Shown in pieces: positions 24,793 to 33,821 of a stretch of 64,000 nucleotides of DNA; within the stretch, counting starts at the first letter, position 1; each line of letters starts with the position of its first letter. The position numbers and the translations under genes are program-made. The notes under the pieces were generated by a model. That model was not told the origin of the DNA, ran no database searches, and was given only the letters and a program-made list of their open reading frames with translations. The stretch covers positions 124,001 to 188,000 of the forward strand of contig NZ_JAEIOI010000001.1 in the NCBI RefSeq assembly GCF_021375795.1, written 5' to 3'. Origin of the DNA: Pseudomonas anguilliseptica. GTDB taxonomy: Bacteria > Pseudomonadota > Gammaproteobacteria > Pseudomonadales > Pseudomonadaceae.

Positions 24793-25686
24793 CTACCCGC
24801 GCAGCGCGTAGTCCAGAACCAGGCCGATAAAGATCGCCAAGCCGGCCCAGTGGTTGTGCAGAAAGGCATTGAAGCAGGCCATCGGCTTGCGGTTGCGGGT
24901 CTTGTGATACTCCCAGGCAAAGCAGCCGGCGGCGGCCAGCAGGCCTAGGTGGAAGTACAGGCCCAGCTCGAAGCGCGCGGCGGCCAGCAGCAGGCAGAGC
25001 AGCGCCAGGCCCTGGAGGATGACGATGATCAGACGGTCGGCATCGCCAAACAGAATGGCGGTGGAGCGCACGCCGATCTTCAGGTCGTCCTCGCGGTCGG
25101 CCATGGCGTAGTAGGTGTCGTAGGCCACGGTCCATAGCAGGTTGGCGATATACAGCAGCCAGGCTTCCGGCGGCAGGCTGCCGGTTTCGGCGGTAAAAGC
25201 CATCGGCATGCCCCAGGAAAACGCCGCTCCGAGCACCACCTGCGGATAGAAGGTGTAGCGCTTCATAAAGGGGTAGCAGGCGGCCAGGGCCAAACCGCCG
25301 AACGACAGCCAGATGGTGGTGGCGTTGGTAAACAGCACGAGGATAAAGCTGGCTGCCACCAATACGGCGAACAGGATCAAGGCTTCGCGCGGTTTGACCT
25401 TGCCGCTGGCCAGCGGACGCGCCTGGGTACGGTTGACGTGGCCGTCGAAGTTGCGGTCGGCGTAGTCGTTGATCACGCAGCCGGCGGCGCGCATCAGGAT
25501 CACCCCGAAGACGAAGATCAGCAGGTTCCTCAAGCTCGGCATGCCTTCGGCCGCCACCCACAGCGCCCACAGCGTCGGCCACAGCAGCAGGTAGATGCCG
25601 ATGGGCTTGTCCAGGCGCATCAGCTGGATAAAGTCCCAGGTGCGCGGGTGCAGGCGATTGAGTGAATGCAGCAGGCGGGTATACAT
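24793..25686 (-). CDS. ubiA: UbiA 4-hydroxybenzoate octaprenyltransferase
   Basis: The 297-residue inner-membrane prenyltransferase has eight to nine helices and both Asp-rich metal/diphosphate motifs: [15 protein letters not shown] (first) and DREDDLKIG (second). It attaches the polyprenyl tail to 4-hydroxybenzoate in ubiquinone synthesis. It is downstream of ubiC on the same strand, 126 bases apart, and convergent with nothing on its 3' side; phoB begins 92 bases further along the same strand. Confidence 0.95.
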   Translation of the reverse strand: MYTRLLHSLNRLHPRTWDFIQLMRLDKPIGIYLLLWPTLWALWVAAEGMPSLRNLLIFVFGVILMRAAGCVINDYADRNFDGHVNRTQARPLASGKVKPREALILFAVLVAASFILVLFTNATTIWLSFGGLALAACYPFMKRYTFYPQVVLGAAFSWGMPMAFTAETGSLPPEAWLLYIANLLWTVAYDTYYAMADREDDLKIGVRSTAILFGDADRLIIVILQGLALLCLLLAAARFELGLYFHLGLLAAAGCFAWEYHKTRNRKPMACFNAFLHNHWAGLAIFIGLVLDYALRG

Positions 25687-25812
25687 CGAGCGCGTCTCCG
25701 TGCGAGGTGCGGCTGATTATACGGGGGAAGCCGGCAGTGGATAGCGAGGTGAGGCCGGAGGCTTTTCATCCACCCCAGGACGCAACGATGGATGGGTGAT
25801 GCGTCATCTGGC

Positions 25813-26367
25813 CTACGGCGTATCGAGCTCGGCGGCCAGCCAGAACTCGGGTAGAAACACCTCGGCCACCAACACGCCCAACGCGCCACGGCTAAAGCAT
25901 GAACGCCGCGCCCACAGGCGCTCGCTACAGGCTTCCACTGGCAGCCACTGGGCCGGGTAGCGGCACACCTGCAGCTCACCGCGATCAAAGGCGCGGTCGC
26001 TGAACAGCAATTCACCCAGCGAGCGGCTGCCGAGTTGGTCCAGTGCCAGGCCGGAGCCTTCCAGCGCGCTGCGCGCCGCCACGCTGCGGGCAAATACCCA
26101 GGGCTGGCCGTGGCCGCGCAGGTACACCTCGCGCACCCAGCCCTGGCTGCCGTTGACTACGCCCAGTGCGCTGCACTCATCGTTGCGCAGGCGCTGCCAG
26201 CCTTCCTGCAGCGGGGTCACGCTAAAGCCATTGGCCGACAGAGCGGTCAGGCGGCGGGTCAGCGAATCTTCATTGAACAGCCAGTCGCGCACCGCTGCCG
26301 TGGGCGCGGGGTGCAGTTGGCTGGCAGTCAGCCAGCGCGGCGGATGAGCGAGAGCGGCGTGGGGCAC
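25813..26367 (-). CDS. ubiC: UbiC chorismate lyase
   Basis: The 184-residue cytoplasmic enzyme splits chorismate into 4-hydroxybenzoate and pyruvate, the first step to ubiquinone. Recognisable segments are VREVYLRGHGQPWVFARSV (which holds the product-binding Arg), LGSRSLGELLF and FLPEFWLA near the C-terminus with the acidic residue expected in the site. The length fits. It is the first gene of ubiC-ubiA and divergent from the rubredoxin genes. Confidence 0.93.
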   Translation of the reverse strand: MPHAALAHPPRWLTASQLHPAPTAAVRDWLFNEDSLTRRLTALSANGFSVTPLQEGWQRLRNDECSALGVVNGSQGWVREVYLRGHGQPWVFARSVAARSALEGSGLALDQLGSRSLGELLFSDRAFDRGELQVCRYPAQWLPVEACSERLWARRSCFSRGALGVLVAEVFLPEFWLAAELDTP

Positions 26368-26582
26368 GGGCAGGTTTCATCGTAGGCAGAGGCGCGCGAG
26401 TCTAACATGAGCCCTCTGCTCGGACAGGTGGCGCAAGACGCGGCGATTGACCGCTACGCCCGGCACAACCCGACTTTGGTTGGCCCCGATGACGGGCTAT
26501 TCATCGCCCGGCGGCTTGGCGCACCTGCACATATACGGTAGTTTCCCCGGCGCAATAGCCGTGTGATCCGCCAGAGGTAGTT

Positions 26583-26750
26583 ATGAAGAAGTGGCAATGT
26601 GTGGTCTGTGGACTGATTTACGACGAGAGCCAAGGCTGGCCTGATGAAGGCATCGCCGCCGGTACGGCGTGGCAGGATGTTCCGGAAGACTGGCTGTGCC
26701 CGGACTGTGGCGTAGGCAAGCTGGATTTTGAAATGATCGAAATCGGCTAA
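26583..26750 (+). CDS. rubA1: rubredoxin
   Basis: The 55-residue single-domain rubredoxin has the iron ligands C6-x-x-C9 (WQCVVCG) and C39-x-x-C42 (WLCPDCG). It carries electrons from rubredoxin reductase to oxidases, such as alkane hydroxylase or oxygen-defence enzymes, in the cytoplasm. The ribosome site AGAGGTAGTT precedes ATG 26583. Its TAA stop is immediately followed by a MITE-like repeat whose first base is the last base of the stop codon. Confidence 0.95.
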   Translation: MKKWQCVVCGLIYDESQGWPDEGIAAGTAWQDVPEDWLCPDCGVGKLDFEMIEIG

Positions 26751-26889
26751 GAACCGTCTCCGATCTGCTGCGCGTCGGCGCTGCTGCGTTAAAAACAGGC
26801 TCGAAATGCTCATTTACAGCCGTAAACTCCGCTTTCTCGCCTGTTTTTGCCTTGCATCGCTCTAGCTCGCGAGATCTGAAACTGGTTCT
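26750..26889. repeat. MITE-like intergenic repeat, copy 1 (140 bp)
   Basis: The ends are imperfect inverted repeats (AGAACCGTCTCCGATCT at left; AGAACCAGTTTCAGATCT at right, read inward). Possible TAA flanks lie on both sides of GAACC...GGTTC. The centre holds the hairpin TTTAC-AGCC-GTAAA (26813-26826) and arms AAAAACAGG / CCTGTTTTT. It is closely similar to the copy at 62614-62781 (about 47 of 52 bases over one arm). It encodes no protein. It separates rubA1 from rubA2 and starts at the rubA1 stop. Confidence 0.8.
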
Positions 26890-26990
26890 AAGTAGATGCT
26901 GCTCTAGGCGGCGACCCAAGGGTCGCCGTTTTGTTTGGCGAGTGCCCATACTCAATACCCCGAACGAGCTGAATCAGCAGCGAGGTGGTT

Positions 26991-27158
26991 ATGCGTAAGT
27001 GGCAGTGTGTGGTGTGCGGTTTTATCTATGACGAAGCCCTAGGCATGCCCGAGGAAGGCATCGCTCCTGGTACGGCCTGGGAAGATATTCCCGCCGACTG
27101 GCTGTGCCCTGACTGTGGCGTCGGCAAGTTGGATTTCGAGATGATCGAGATCGCCTGA
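26991..27158 (+). CDS. rubA2: rubredoxin
   Basis: This second 55-residue rubredoxin has ligands C6, C9, C39 and C42 (WQCVVCG, WLCPDCG), differing from the first by about 11 residues. The ribosome site CGAGGTGG precedes ATG 26991. It is followed by the reductase gene 63 bases on. The tandem pair and reductase match the rubA1-rubA2-rubB cluster of P. aeruginosa. Confidence 0.95.
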   Translation: MRKWQCVVCGFIYDEALGMPEEGIAPGTAWEDIPADWLCPDCGVGKLDFEMIEIA

Positions 27159-27221
27159 GCCATCTATCCCCGAAGAATTGACCCCGGTCGCGCCCGCGCG
27201 CCATGAGTGAGGAATGCAGTA

Positions 27222-28370
27222 ATGAGTGCACCTGTCGTTATCGTCGGCACCGGCCTGGCTGGCTACAACCTGGCCCGTGAATTTCGCAAGCTGGACAGCG
27301 AAACCCCACTGCTGCTGATCACTGCCGACGACGGTCGCTCGTACTCCAAGCCCATGCTGTCCACCGGGTTTGCCAAGAACAAGGACGCCGATGGCCTGAG
27401 CATGGCCGAGCCGGGCGCCATGGCTGAGCAGCTCAAGGCAGAAGTACGCACCCATACGCGGATCAGCGGCATTGACCCTGGCCATAAGCAGTTGTGGATC
27501 GGCGAAGAAGCGGTGCCGTACCGTGATCTGGTACTGGCCTGGGGCGCCGAGGTGATTCGCGTACCGGTCGAAGGTGATGCCGATGATGCGATCTTCTCGA
27601 TCAACGATCTGGAAGATTACGCACGCTTTCGTGCGGCAGCCGCCGGCAAGCAGCGCGTTTTGCTGCTGGGCGCCGGGCTGATCGGTTGCGAGTTTGCCAA
27701 TGACCTGAGCCTGGGCGGTTATCAGGTCGAGCTGGTGGCACCCTGCGAGCAGGTGATGCCGGGTCTGCTGCATCCGGCTGCCGCCGCCGCGGTTCAAGCC
27801 GGTCTGGAAGGGTTGGGGGCGCGTTTCCACCTCGGCCCGGTACTGGCCAGCCTGAACCACAAAGGTGCTGCGCTGGAAGCGCACCTGTCCGACGGCACGC
27901 TGATCGAGTGTGATCTGGTGCTGTCCGCCGTCGGCCTGCGCCCGCGCATCGAACTGGCGGCTGCCGCGGGATTGGCGGTCAATCGCGGGGTAGTGGTTGA
28001 CCGCCAGCTGCGCACCTCTCACGCCAATATCTACGCCCTGGGTGATTGCGCCGAGGTCGATGGCATCAACCTGCTCTACGTCATGCCGCTGATGACCGGC
28101 GCCCGTGCGCTGGCGCAAACCCTGGCCGGCACTGCGACGGCGGTGAACTACGGGCCGATGCCGGTCACGGTAAAAACCCCGGTTTGCCCGCTGGTGGTAT
28201 CGCCACCGCCGTGTGGCCTGCAAGGCGAGTGGCGTGTGGAAGGCAGTGGCGGCGATATCAAGGCGCTCTGCCTGGCCGCCGATGGCAGCCTGATCGGGTA
28301 TGCCCTCACCGGTACGGCCGTGCAGGAAAAATTGGCCCTGAATAAGCTGTTACCGGCGCTTTTGGCCTGA
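27222..28370 (+). CDS. rubB: rubredoxin reductase (FAD/NAD(P)H oxidoreductase)
   Basis: The 382-residue flavoprotein has an N-terminal FAD-binding [14 protein letters not shown], a second dinucleotide fold [16 protein letters not shown] for NADH and a C-terminal FAD motif [10 protein letters not shown]. It passes electrons from NADH to the two rubredoxins encoded just upstream. The ATG at 27222 has GAGGAA eleven bases before it; a GTG 15 bases earlier is less likely. Confidence 0.92.
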   Translation: MSAPVVIVGTGLAGYNLAREFRKLDSETPLLLITADDGRSYSKPMLSTGFAKNKDADGLSMAEPGAMAEQLKAEVRTHTRISGIDPGHKQLWIGEEAVPYRDLVLAWGAEVIRVPVEGDADDAIFSINDLEDYARFRAAAAGKQRVLLLGAGLIGCEFANDLSLGGYQVELVAPCEQVMPGLLHPAAAAAVQAGLEGLGARFHLGPVLASLNHKGAALEAHLSDGTLIECDLVLSAVGLRPRIELAAAAGLAVNRGVVVDRQLRTSHANIYALGDCAEVDGINLLYVMPLMTGARALAQTLAGTATAVNYGPMPVTVKTPVCPLVVSPPPCGLQGEWRVEGSGGDIKALCLAADGSLIGYALTGTAVQEKLALNKLLPALLA

Positions 28371-28402
28371 ATAGCGGTCGTTCTGTCGGATATGCCACAA
28401 AA

Positions 28403-28426
28403 TTGCCCGTTCTAACTGTCGGGCAA
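28403..28426. terminator. hairpin after rubB
   Basis: TTGCCCG / CGGGCAA have a 10-base loop and lie 32 bases after the rubB stop. There is no T run, so this may be a weak or factor-dependent end. Confidence 0.4.
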
Positions 28427-28528
28427 GACTGGCGCGGGGCCCCATGGCATGCCATCCTCCCTCAGTCTGCCGCAGCCTAGAGCTGTTGTGGCGCCTTGGT
28501 ATCTGCTCACGCAGAGCAGCCCGGACAC

Positions 28529-28540
28529 AACAACAAAAAA
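28529..28540 (+). promoter_or_regulatory. candidate Crc/Hfq A-rich motif before the HU gene
   Basis: AACAACAAAAAA contains AAnAAnAA and lies 17 bases before the HU start, beside the AAAGAGG ribosome site. It is a possible Hfq/Crc contact. Confidence 0.35.
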
Positions 28541-28556
28541 CCGTAAAGAGGCATTT

Positions 28557-28829
28557 ATGCGTAAACCGGAACTCGCCGCCGCCATCGCCGATAAGGCGGA
28601 TCTGACCAAAGATCAGGCCAACCGTGTACTCAACGCGGTACTTGAAGAAATCACCAACGCCCTGAACCGTAAGGACAGCGTGACTCTGGTGGGCTTCGGT
28701 ACTTTCGTGCAACGTCACCGCGGTGCTCGCACCGGCAAAAACCCGCAGACCGGCCAGCCGGTGAAGATCAAGGCCAGCAACACCGTCGCCTTCAAGCCGG
28801 GCAAGTCCCTGAAAGACGCGGTCAACTGA
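28557..28829 (+). CDS. HU-family nucleoid protein
   Basis: The 90-residue histone-like protein has an N-terminal dimer helix pair (MRKPELAAAIADKADLTK), a beta saddle with VGFGTFVQRHR and the DNA-intercalating arm GARTGKNPQTGQPVKI. Its length is standard for HU. It binds and bends DNA without strong sequence preference. The start is ATG 28557 with AAAGAGG upstream; an upstream in-frame start would add 36 unrelated residues. It is a single gene followed by a GC-rich hairpin. Confidence 0.95.
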   Translation: MRKPELAAAIADKADLTKDQANRVLNAVLEEITNALNRKDSVTLVGFGTFVQRHRGARTGKNPQTGQPVKIKASNTVAFKPGKSLKDAVN

Positions 28830-28837
28830 GTCTCAAG

Positions 28838-28860
28838 GCCCGGAGCGTAAGGCTCCGGGC
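28838..28860. terminator. hairpin after the HU gene
   Basis: GCCCGGAGC / GCTCCGGGC form a perfect 9-bp stem with a GTAAG loop, nine bases after the stop. It is followed by TGCTCT and no T run. Confidence 0.5.
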
Positions 28861-28968
28861 TGCTCTACCAGTACCTGTCCGGCCCTTCTTTCAGCCGGAT
28901 GTAGTCCCCGCCACAAACCGCTACAATGCGCCGCCTTTTCCTTTCCTTTCCTTTGCGAGGCCTCGCGC

Positions 28969-29361
28969 ATGAAATTCCGTTTTCTTCTGTGGATGCTGGG
29001 CCGCCTGATGGCCAAGGCCAGCCGTGAAAACCCGGCGTTCCAACAACAACTGATCGACCGCGATATGGTCTTTCAGCTGCACACCCTGGACGGCAAGGTT
29101 GCCCGTCACTTCATCGTCAAGAACCAGCGCATCACCAGCAAGCGTGGCCCGGCTACTGAGCCAGCCTTTGCCCTGGGCTTCAAGGATGCGGCCTACGGTT
29201 TCGCCACGATGAGCGCGAAAAACAAGCAACTGGCGTTTATGCAAGGTATTCAGAACAAGGACATCCAGATCCAGGGCAACCCGGCACTGGTGATCTGGTT
29301 CCAGGGCCTGACCAAATACCTGATGCCGAAGAAGAAAGACGCCGTCAAAAAAGCGGCCTGA
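28969..29361 (+). CDS. SCP2 sterol-binding domain protein
   Basis: The 130-residue protein reads as a single SCP2-like lipid-binding fold (MVFQLHTLDGKVARHFIVKN, LVIWFQGLTKYLMPKKK). Bacterial SCP2 proteins bind lipids or CoA esters, but the role of this conserved Pseudomonas member is unknown. The C-terminus is lysine-rich. It lies between the HU gene and a DUF2059 gene in the same direction. Confidence 0.8.
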   Translation: MKFRFLLWMLGRLMAKASRENPAFQQQLIDRDMVFQLHTLDGKVARHFIVKNQRITSKRGPATEPAFALGFKDAAYGFATMSAKNKQLAFMQGIQNKDIQIQGNPALVIWFQGLTKYLMPKKKDAVKKAA

Positions 29362-29441
29362 TTGGCACGCTGTGCGCGCCAGGGCTGGCCGGCGCGCACC
29401 GCATTCGCTAGGCTGGGCAAAGCCATAGTGAGAGAGTGCCC

Positions 29442-30185
29442 ATGCGTCTGCTGCTGATTGCCCTGCTGTTTTCCGCCTCCCTTGTCCACGCCGCGCCCCC
29501 CAAAGCCGAAGCCTTTGCGCCGTTATTCGAACTGGCCGGTATTCGTTTGCTCTGTGAACAGAGCGCCCCACTGGTGCAGCGTGGTCTGACTGATAAGCAA
29601 CAAGCGCAGCTGGCCAAGGTGTTTGCTGCCGATGGTTTGTGCCTGGATCTGGCCAAGCGCTTGAGCAGCAAGCTCGACCAGGCGCAGCTGGAACAGGCCA
29701 AACGCCTGCTGGAAAGCCCGCTGGCGCAGGGGTTTACTGCTGCTGAGCGGTCGGTGGGTGAGGGCGGCGCCGAAGGCCTGGCGGCTTACCGCAAGCAGCT
29801 GGGCGAGCGTCCGCCGCGTGAGGAGCGGCTGGCCCTGGTGCGGCGTCTGGATGCCGCTGCCCATACCACCACCCTGGCCACCTTGCTGCGTTATGAAGTG
29901 GGCAAGACCCAGGCTTTTCTGGCCCTGCAGGGGCGCGGGGAAAGCATCGACGAGAAAGCGCTGAGCAGCCAGACCAAGGCCCAGGAAGACGCGCTGCGCA
30001 CGTCCAGCGCCGAGGCGGTGGAGTCCTTTATGCTCTACGCCTACCGGCAGATGCCCAGCGAAAAACTGGCCGAATATGCGGCCGTGTACGAGCAACCGGC
30101 GGTTGCCCAGTTGCTCGACAATAGTGTGCAGATTCTGCCCGAGTTGTTCGCCGCACGGCGTGCCCAGTTGAAGTCGAAGAAGTAA
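29442..30185 (+). CDS. exported DUF2059 protein
   Basis: The 247-residue product has a signal peptide MRLLLIALLFSASLVHA. It is mostly helical, and the C-terminal part (SAEAVESFMLYAYRQMPSEK, YEQPAVAQLL) is typical of DUF2059 repeats. Periplasmic; function unknown. The start at 29442 has GAGAGAG upstream; a GTG at 29436 is possible. It is convergent with the HDOD gene, with a strong terminator between. Confidence 0.78.
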   Translation: MRLLLIALLFSASLVHAAPPKAEAFAPLFELAGIRLLCEQSAPLVQRGLTDKQQAQLAKVFAADGLCLDLAKRLSSKLDQAQLEQAKRLLESPLAQGFTAAERSVGEGGAEGLAAYRKQLGERPPREERLALVRRLDAAAHTTTLATLLRYEVGKTQAFLALQGRGESIDEKALSSQTKAQEDALRTSSAEAVESFMLYAYRQMPSEKLAEYAAVYEQPAVAQLLDNSVQILPELFAARRAQLKSKK

Positions 30186-30201
30186 GGCTTGGTTTGCAAT
30201 G

Positions 30202-30228
30202 AAAAAGGGGCCCGTAGGCCCCTTTTTC
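30202..30228. terminator. bidirectional intrinsic terminator
   Basis: AAAAAGGGGCC-CGTAG-GCCCCTTTTT gives a GC stem with A and T tracts on both sides, between the convergent DUF2059 and HDOD genes. Confidence 0.9.
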
Positions 30229-30240
30229 GTTGCAGCAGGT

Positions 30241-31647
30241 TCAGTGTGCCGGGTGGAATTGCGCCGCCAGTTCGCGCAGGGCGACCTCGGCCGCCAGCAC
30301 CTTGCTTACGGCTTCTTCGGCCTTGTCCCGGCTGATGCCAAGGTTGTCGAACAGGCTCTGTGGAATGTCACTTTGCGGCCCGGCACCAATGCCACGGTTG
30401 CGCAGCAGACTGACCGACAGACACACCAGGTTCGGGTAGACCGCGTGTGCGCCGGCGTATTCCGGGTCGTGCTGAAAGCGCAGGGCGCTGGCCAGTTCTT
30501 CCGGCATGTCCCAGTAGCGCATCAGCCAGGCGCCGATCTGTTCGCGGGTGATGCCCAGCAGGTGCTGTTCGATATAGCTGTGCGAGAGGTGTGGGTTGAC
30601 TTCCAGGTGTCGGCAGATCAGCGAGAAGTGCGGTGGGAAGACGTGTGCCAGGACCAGGTAACCGAAGTTGTGCAGCAGCCCGGCGAGATAGGTCAGCCCG
30701 GTTTCCGGGCGTTGCGCGCGCGGGATGGCGCGTGTCAGGCCTTCGATCACGGCAGCGGTATAGATCGCCTGCTGCCAGTAGGGTGTGGCCTGCTGCGGCT
30801 GATCCTTGGGCAGGCTCAGGGTTTTGCCGAGGGCCAGGCCGAGGGCCAGGTTGATCACCAGGTCGAAGCCGAGTACGCGGACGATGGCGTCCTCCACGGA
30901 GCGGATCTTGCCGGGGGCGGCGTAGTACGGCGAAGCGGCCCAACTGACCACCTGCGCGGCCAGTGCCGGGTCGGTTTCCACCACGCCGGTGATGTCGTCC
31001 ACTGTGGCTTCCGGGTCGACGCGCAGTTTGATGATCTTTTGCGCGGTTTCCGGCAGCGGCGGGATTTCGATGGTTTCTTCCAGGCGTTGCTGGATGCGGC
31101 GGGCGGTAAAGGCCTGCACTGCCTGGGTGATTTCGGCGCGGTCGTCGTCCGGGCGGTCGAGGTTCAGGCGGATATTGCTCAGCGGTTCGCCAAAGCGCGC
31201 AGCGCTGGCCTTGCTCAGAAGGTTCTTGAACGCTTCGGTGTGCAGTTCCAGCAGTACGCCAGGCTGGCCCGATTCGATATACAGGCTGGGCACTTGCAGC
31301 AGGCGTTCGTCATACAGGCACGGCGAGCTGGTCAGTGGTGGCAAGCCTGGCAGCACTTTCAGGTTGTGCTTGCCCAGCATCCGTTCCAGGCGCTCCGGTT
31401 TCACGGCGGTGAGCTGACGACCCGTCAACTCGGTGAGGCGGTTGAGGTCGAGCAACTGATTCTGCGGATAGAGCACCAGCAATGCCCCTACTGCGTCGTC
31501 GAGCAGCACCGCTTGCAGGCGTTGCGCGCTCGGCAGGCTGGGTTGGTCACGGCGGATTTGGTAGGCCAGACCCAGTTTTTCCAGCAATTGCAGAATCACC
31601 GCAGGCGGTTGCGCGGCAGTGTCGGGAGCAAGGGCAAGTTCAGTCAT
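30241..31647 (-). CDS. YbaK-like/HDOD fusion protein
   Basis: The product is 468 residues. The N-terminal part (about 10-150) resembles the YbaK/ProX aminoacyl-tRNA deacylase fold (AVLLDDAVGALLVLYP, ELTGRQLTAVKPERLE). The C-terminal part (about 195-430) is an HDOD domain (IEIPPLPETAQKIIKLR, GLLHNFGYLVLAHVFPPHF, EQIGAWLMRYWDMPEEL). HDOD proteins act in signalling scaffolds and lack the phosphodiesterase centre. The start is MTELALAP (31647), because the 17 residues upstream look untranslated. The combination is known in Pseudomonas; its substrate and role are not. It lies 90 bases downstream of recG. Confidence 0.82.
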   Translation of the reverse strand: MTELALAPDTAAQPPAVILQLLEKLGLAYQIRRDQPSLPSAQRLQAVLLDDAVGALLVLYPQNQLLDLNRLTELTGRQLTAVKPERLERMLGKHNLKVLPGLPPLTSSPCLYDERLLQVPSLYIESGQPGVLLELHTEAFKNLLSKASAARFGEPLSNIRLNLDRPDDDRAEITQAVQAFTARRIQQRLEETIEIPPLPETAQKIIKLRVDPEATVDDITGVVETDPALAAQVVSWAASPYYAAPGKIRSVEDAIVRVLGFDLVINLALGLALGKTLSLPKDQPQQATPYWQQAIYTAAVIEGLTRAIPRAQRPETGLTYLAGLLHNFGYLVLAHVFPPHFSLICRHLEVNPHLSHSYIEQHLLGITREQIGAWLMRYWDMPEELASALRFQHDPEYAGAHAVYPNLVCLSVSLLRNRGIGAGPQSDIPQSLFDNLGISRDKAEEAVSKVLAAEVALRELAAQFHPAH

Positions 31648-31737
31648 GGCGGTATCCGGCAGAGGCGGCAGTGGTTCAAGTATAAACAGCAGACTCACGA
31701 AAATGCGGTGCAGCTGACGGTTGCCCTGTGCGTTGGA

Positions 31738-33813
31738 TCACACTTGCCCGTATTGCTGCCCGTGGCGCAACCAGCGTTCAAGCAGCGGGCTGACGTGCTG
31801 CGGCCAGTGTTCCAGCAGGGTCTGGGCGGCGTCGCGCACAGCGGGCAGCAGGTCAGCGTCGCGCATCAGATCGGCTACTTTGAACTGCAGCAGGCCGGTC
31901 TGGCGAGTGCCGAGCATCTCGCCCGGCCCGCGCAACTCCAGGTCTTTCTCGGCGATTACGAAGCCATCGCAGGTTTCGCGCATGATCGCCAGGCGCTGGC
32001 GGCCGAGTTGTGACAGCGGTGCATGGTAGAGCAGCACACAATGGCTGGCGGCGCTGCCACGACCGACCCGGCCACGCAGTTGGTGCAGCTGGGCCAGACC
32101 CAGGCGCTCAGGGTTCTCGATGATCATCAGGCTGGCGTTGGGCACGTCGACGCCGACCTCGATCACCGTGGTGGCCACCAGCAGTTGCAGTTGGCCCTGC
32201 TTGAACTGGTCCATCACCGCGGCCTTTTCCGCCGGTTTCATGCGGCCGTGGATCAAGCCGACATTTAACCCGCCAAGCGCCGCCGACAAATCCTCGAAGG
32301 TGGTTTCGGCGGCTTGGCAGGTAAGCTCTTCGGATTCCTCGATCAGGGTGCACACCCAATAGGCCTGGCGCCCTTCGTTGCACGCCAGGCGTACCCGTTC
32401 GACCACTTCCAGGCGGCGGCTGTCGGCGATCACCAGGGTGTTCACCGGGGTACGACCGGGCGGCAGTTCGTCGAGAATCGAGGTGTCGAGGTCGGCGTAG
32501 GCACTCATGGCCAGGGTTCTGGGGATCGGCGTGGCGGTCATGATCAACTGATGCGGGCACATGCGCCCGCCCACGCCTTTCTGGCGCAAGGCCAGGCGCT
32601 GCTGCACGCCGAAGCGGTGCTGTTCATCAATGATCACCAGGGCGAGTTTCTGGAACTGTACTTCCTCCTGAAACAGCGCATGGGTGCCAACCACCATGGG
32701 CACGCCGCTGGCGATCTGTTCCAGCGCGTTGGCGCGGGCTTTGCCTTTGAGCTTGCCAGCCAGCCAGGCGATGTCCAGGCCGAGCGGTGCGAGCCATTTG
32801 CTGAAATTGAGGAAATGCTGCTCGGCGAGAATTTCGGTAGGCGCCATCAGCGCCACTTGATAACCGGCTTCCAGCGCCTGCAGTGCGGCAAAGGCCGCTA
32901 CCACGGTCTTGCCGGCACCGACGTCGCCTTGCACCAGGCGCAGCATCGGCTCGCTCTGGCTGAGGTCATAGGCGATTTCCGCACCGACGCGCTGCTGTGC
33001 GCCGGTCGGGGTGAAGCCGAGGTTGGCCAGGTACTGCTGCGGCAGGCTGCGTGCAATGAGCAGGGCGGGTGCCTGCTGCGCGCGCACGCTTTCACGTAGG
33101 CGCTGCAAGGACAGCTGGTGGGTCAGCAGCTCTTCGAACGCCAGGCGATGCTGCGCCCAATGACGGCCTTCGGCGAGTTCTTCCAGATCGGCATCCGGTG
33201 GCGGTCGATGCAAATAGCGGATGGCTTGATCAAGCGGGCTGAGCTGGTAGTCGTCGGCCAGTTCACGTGGCAGCCAGTCGGGCAGGCTGTGCGGGCCGAG
33301 GCGCGCCAGGACCTGCTCGCTGAGTTGACGCAGGCGCTGCTGGGTCAGGCCTTCGGTGGTCGGGTAGATCGGTGTCAGGGTCTGCTCGACAGCGATCGGT
33401 TCGTTGCCGGACAGTGCGCGGTATTCCGGGTGATAGATTTCCAGGCCTGAGGAGCCGGGGCGCACTTCACCGTAGCAACGGATCTGCGTGCCGCGCTTGA
33501 GGCCTTCCTTTTGTGCCTGGCTGAAGTGGTAAAAGCGCAGGCTGAGGGTGCCGCTGCCATCCTGCAGGCGTACCAGCAGGCTGCGGCGACGGCCCATGAC
33601 CACATCCGCGCCGGCGACAATCCCTTCCACCACAGCGTCCTGACCGGGACGCAATGCGCCAATTGGCACGATGCGGGTGCGGTCCTGGTAGCGCAGCGGC
33701 AGGTGAAACAGCACATCCTGCAATGTTTCCAGGCCGACCTTGGCGAGCTTTTCGGCCAATGCCGCGCCCACGCCTTTCAGCGCGGTGACAGAAACCGCGG
33801 CCAGTTCGGTCAT
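31738..33813 (-). CDS. recG: RecG ATP-dependent DNA helicase
   Basis: The product is 691 residues. An N-terminal wedge/OB domain (LRYQDRTRIVPIG) is followed by helicase motifs I (GDVGAGKTVVA), II (IIDEQHRFG), III (MTATPIPRT) and VI (QLRGRVGRGSAASH), with the RecG C-terminal domain. It remodels stalled forks and Holliday junctions. I start at MTELAAVSV; an upstream TTG would add 15 residues that read through the end of oxyR. It is eight bases after oxyR on the same strand. Confidence 0.95.
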   Translation of the reverse strand: MTELAAVSVTALKGVGAALAEKLAKVGLETLQDVLFHLPLRYQDRTRIVPIGALRPGQDAVVEGIVAGADVVMGRRRSLLVRLQDGSGTLSLRFYHFSQAQKEGLKRGTQIRCYGEVRPGSSGLEIYHPEYRALSGNEPIAVEQTLTPIYPTTEGLTQQRLRQLSEQVLARLGPHSLPDWLPRELADDYQLSPLDQAIRYLHRPPPDADLEELAEGRHWAQHRLAFEELLTHQLSLQRLRESVRAQQAPALLIARSLPQQYLANLGFTPTGAQQRVGAEIAYDLSQSEPMLRLVQGDVGAGKTVVAAFAALQALEAGYQVALMAPTEILAEQHFLNFSKWLAPLGLDIAWLAGKLKGKARANALEQIASGVPMVVGTHALFQEEVQFQKLALVIIDEQHRFGVQQRLALRQKGVGGRMCPHQLIMTATPIPRTLAMSAYADLDTSILDELPPGRTPVNTLVIADSRRLEVVERVRLACNEGRQAYWVCTLIEESEELTCQAAETTFEDLSAALGGLNVGLIHGRMKPAEKAAVMDQFKQGQLQLLVATTVIEVGVDVPNASLMIIENPERLGLAQLHQLRGRVGRGSAASHCVLLYHAPLSQLGRQRLAIMRETCDGFVIAEKDLELRGPGEMLGTRQTGLLQFKVADLMRDADLLPAVRDAAQTLLEHWPQHVSPLLERWLRHGQQYGQV

Positions 33814-33821
33814 GGCCTGTC

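Noticed and set aside
30199-32013. A 604-codon plus-strand frame opposite the HDOD gene and the recG end
   Set aside because: It is antisense to two good genes; its start also lies inside a terminator.
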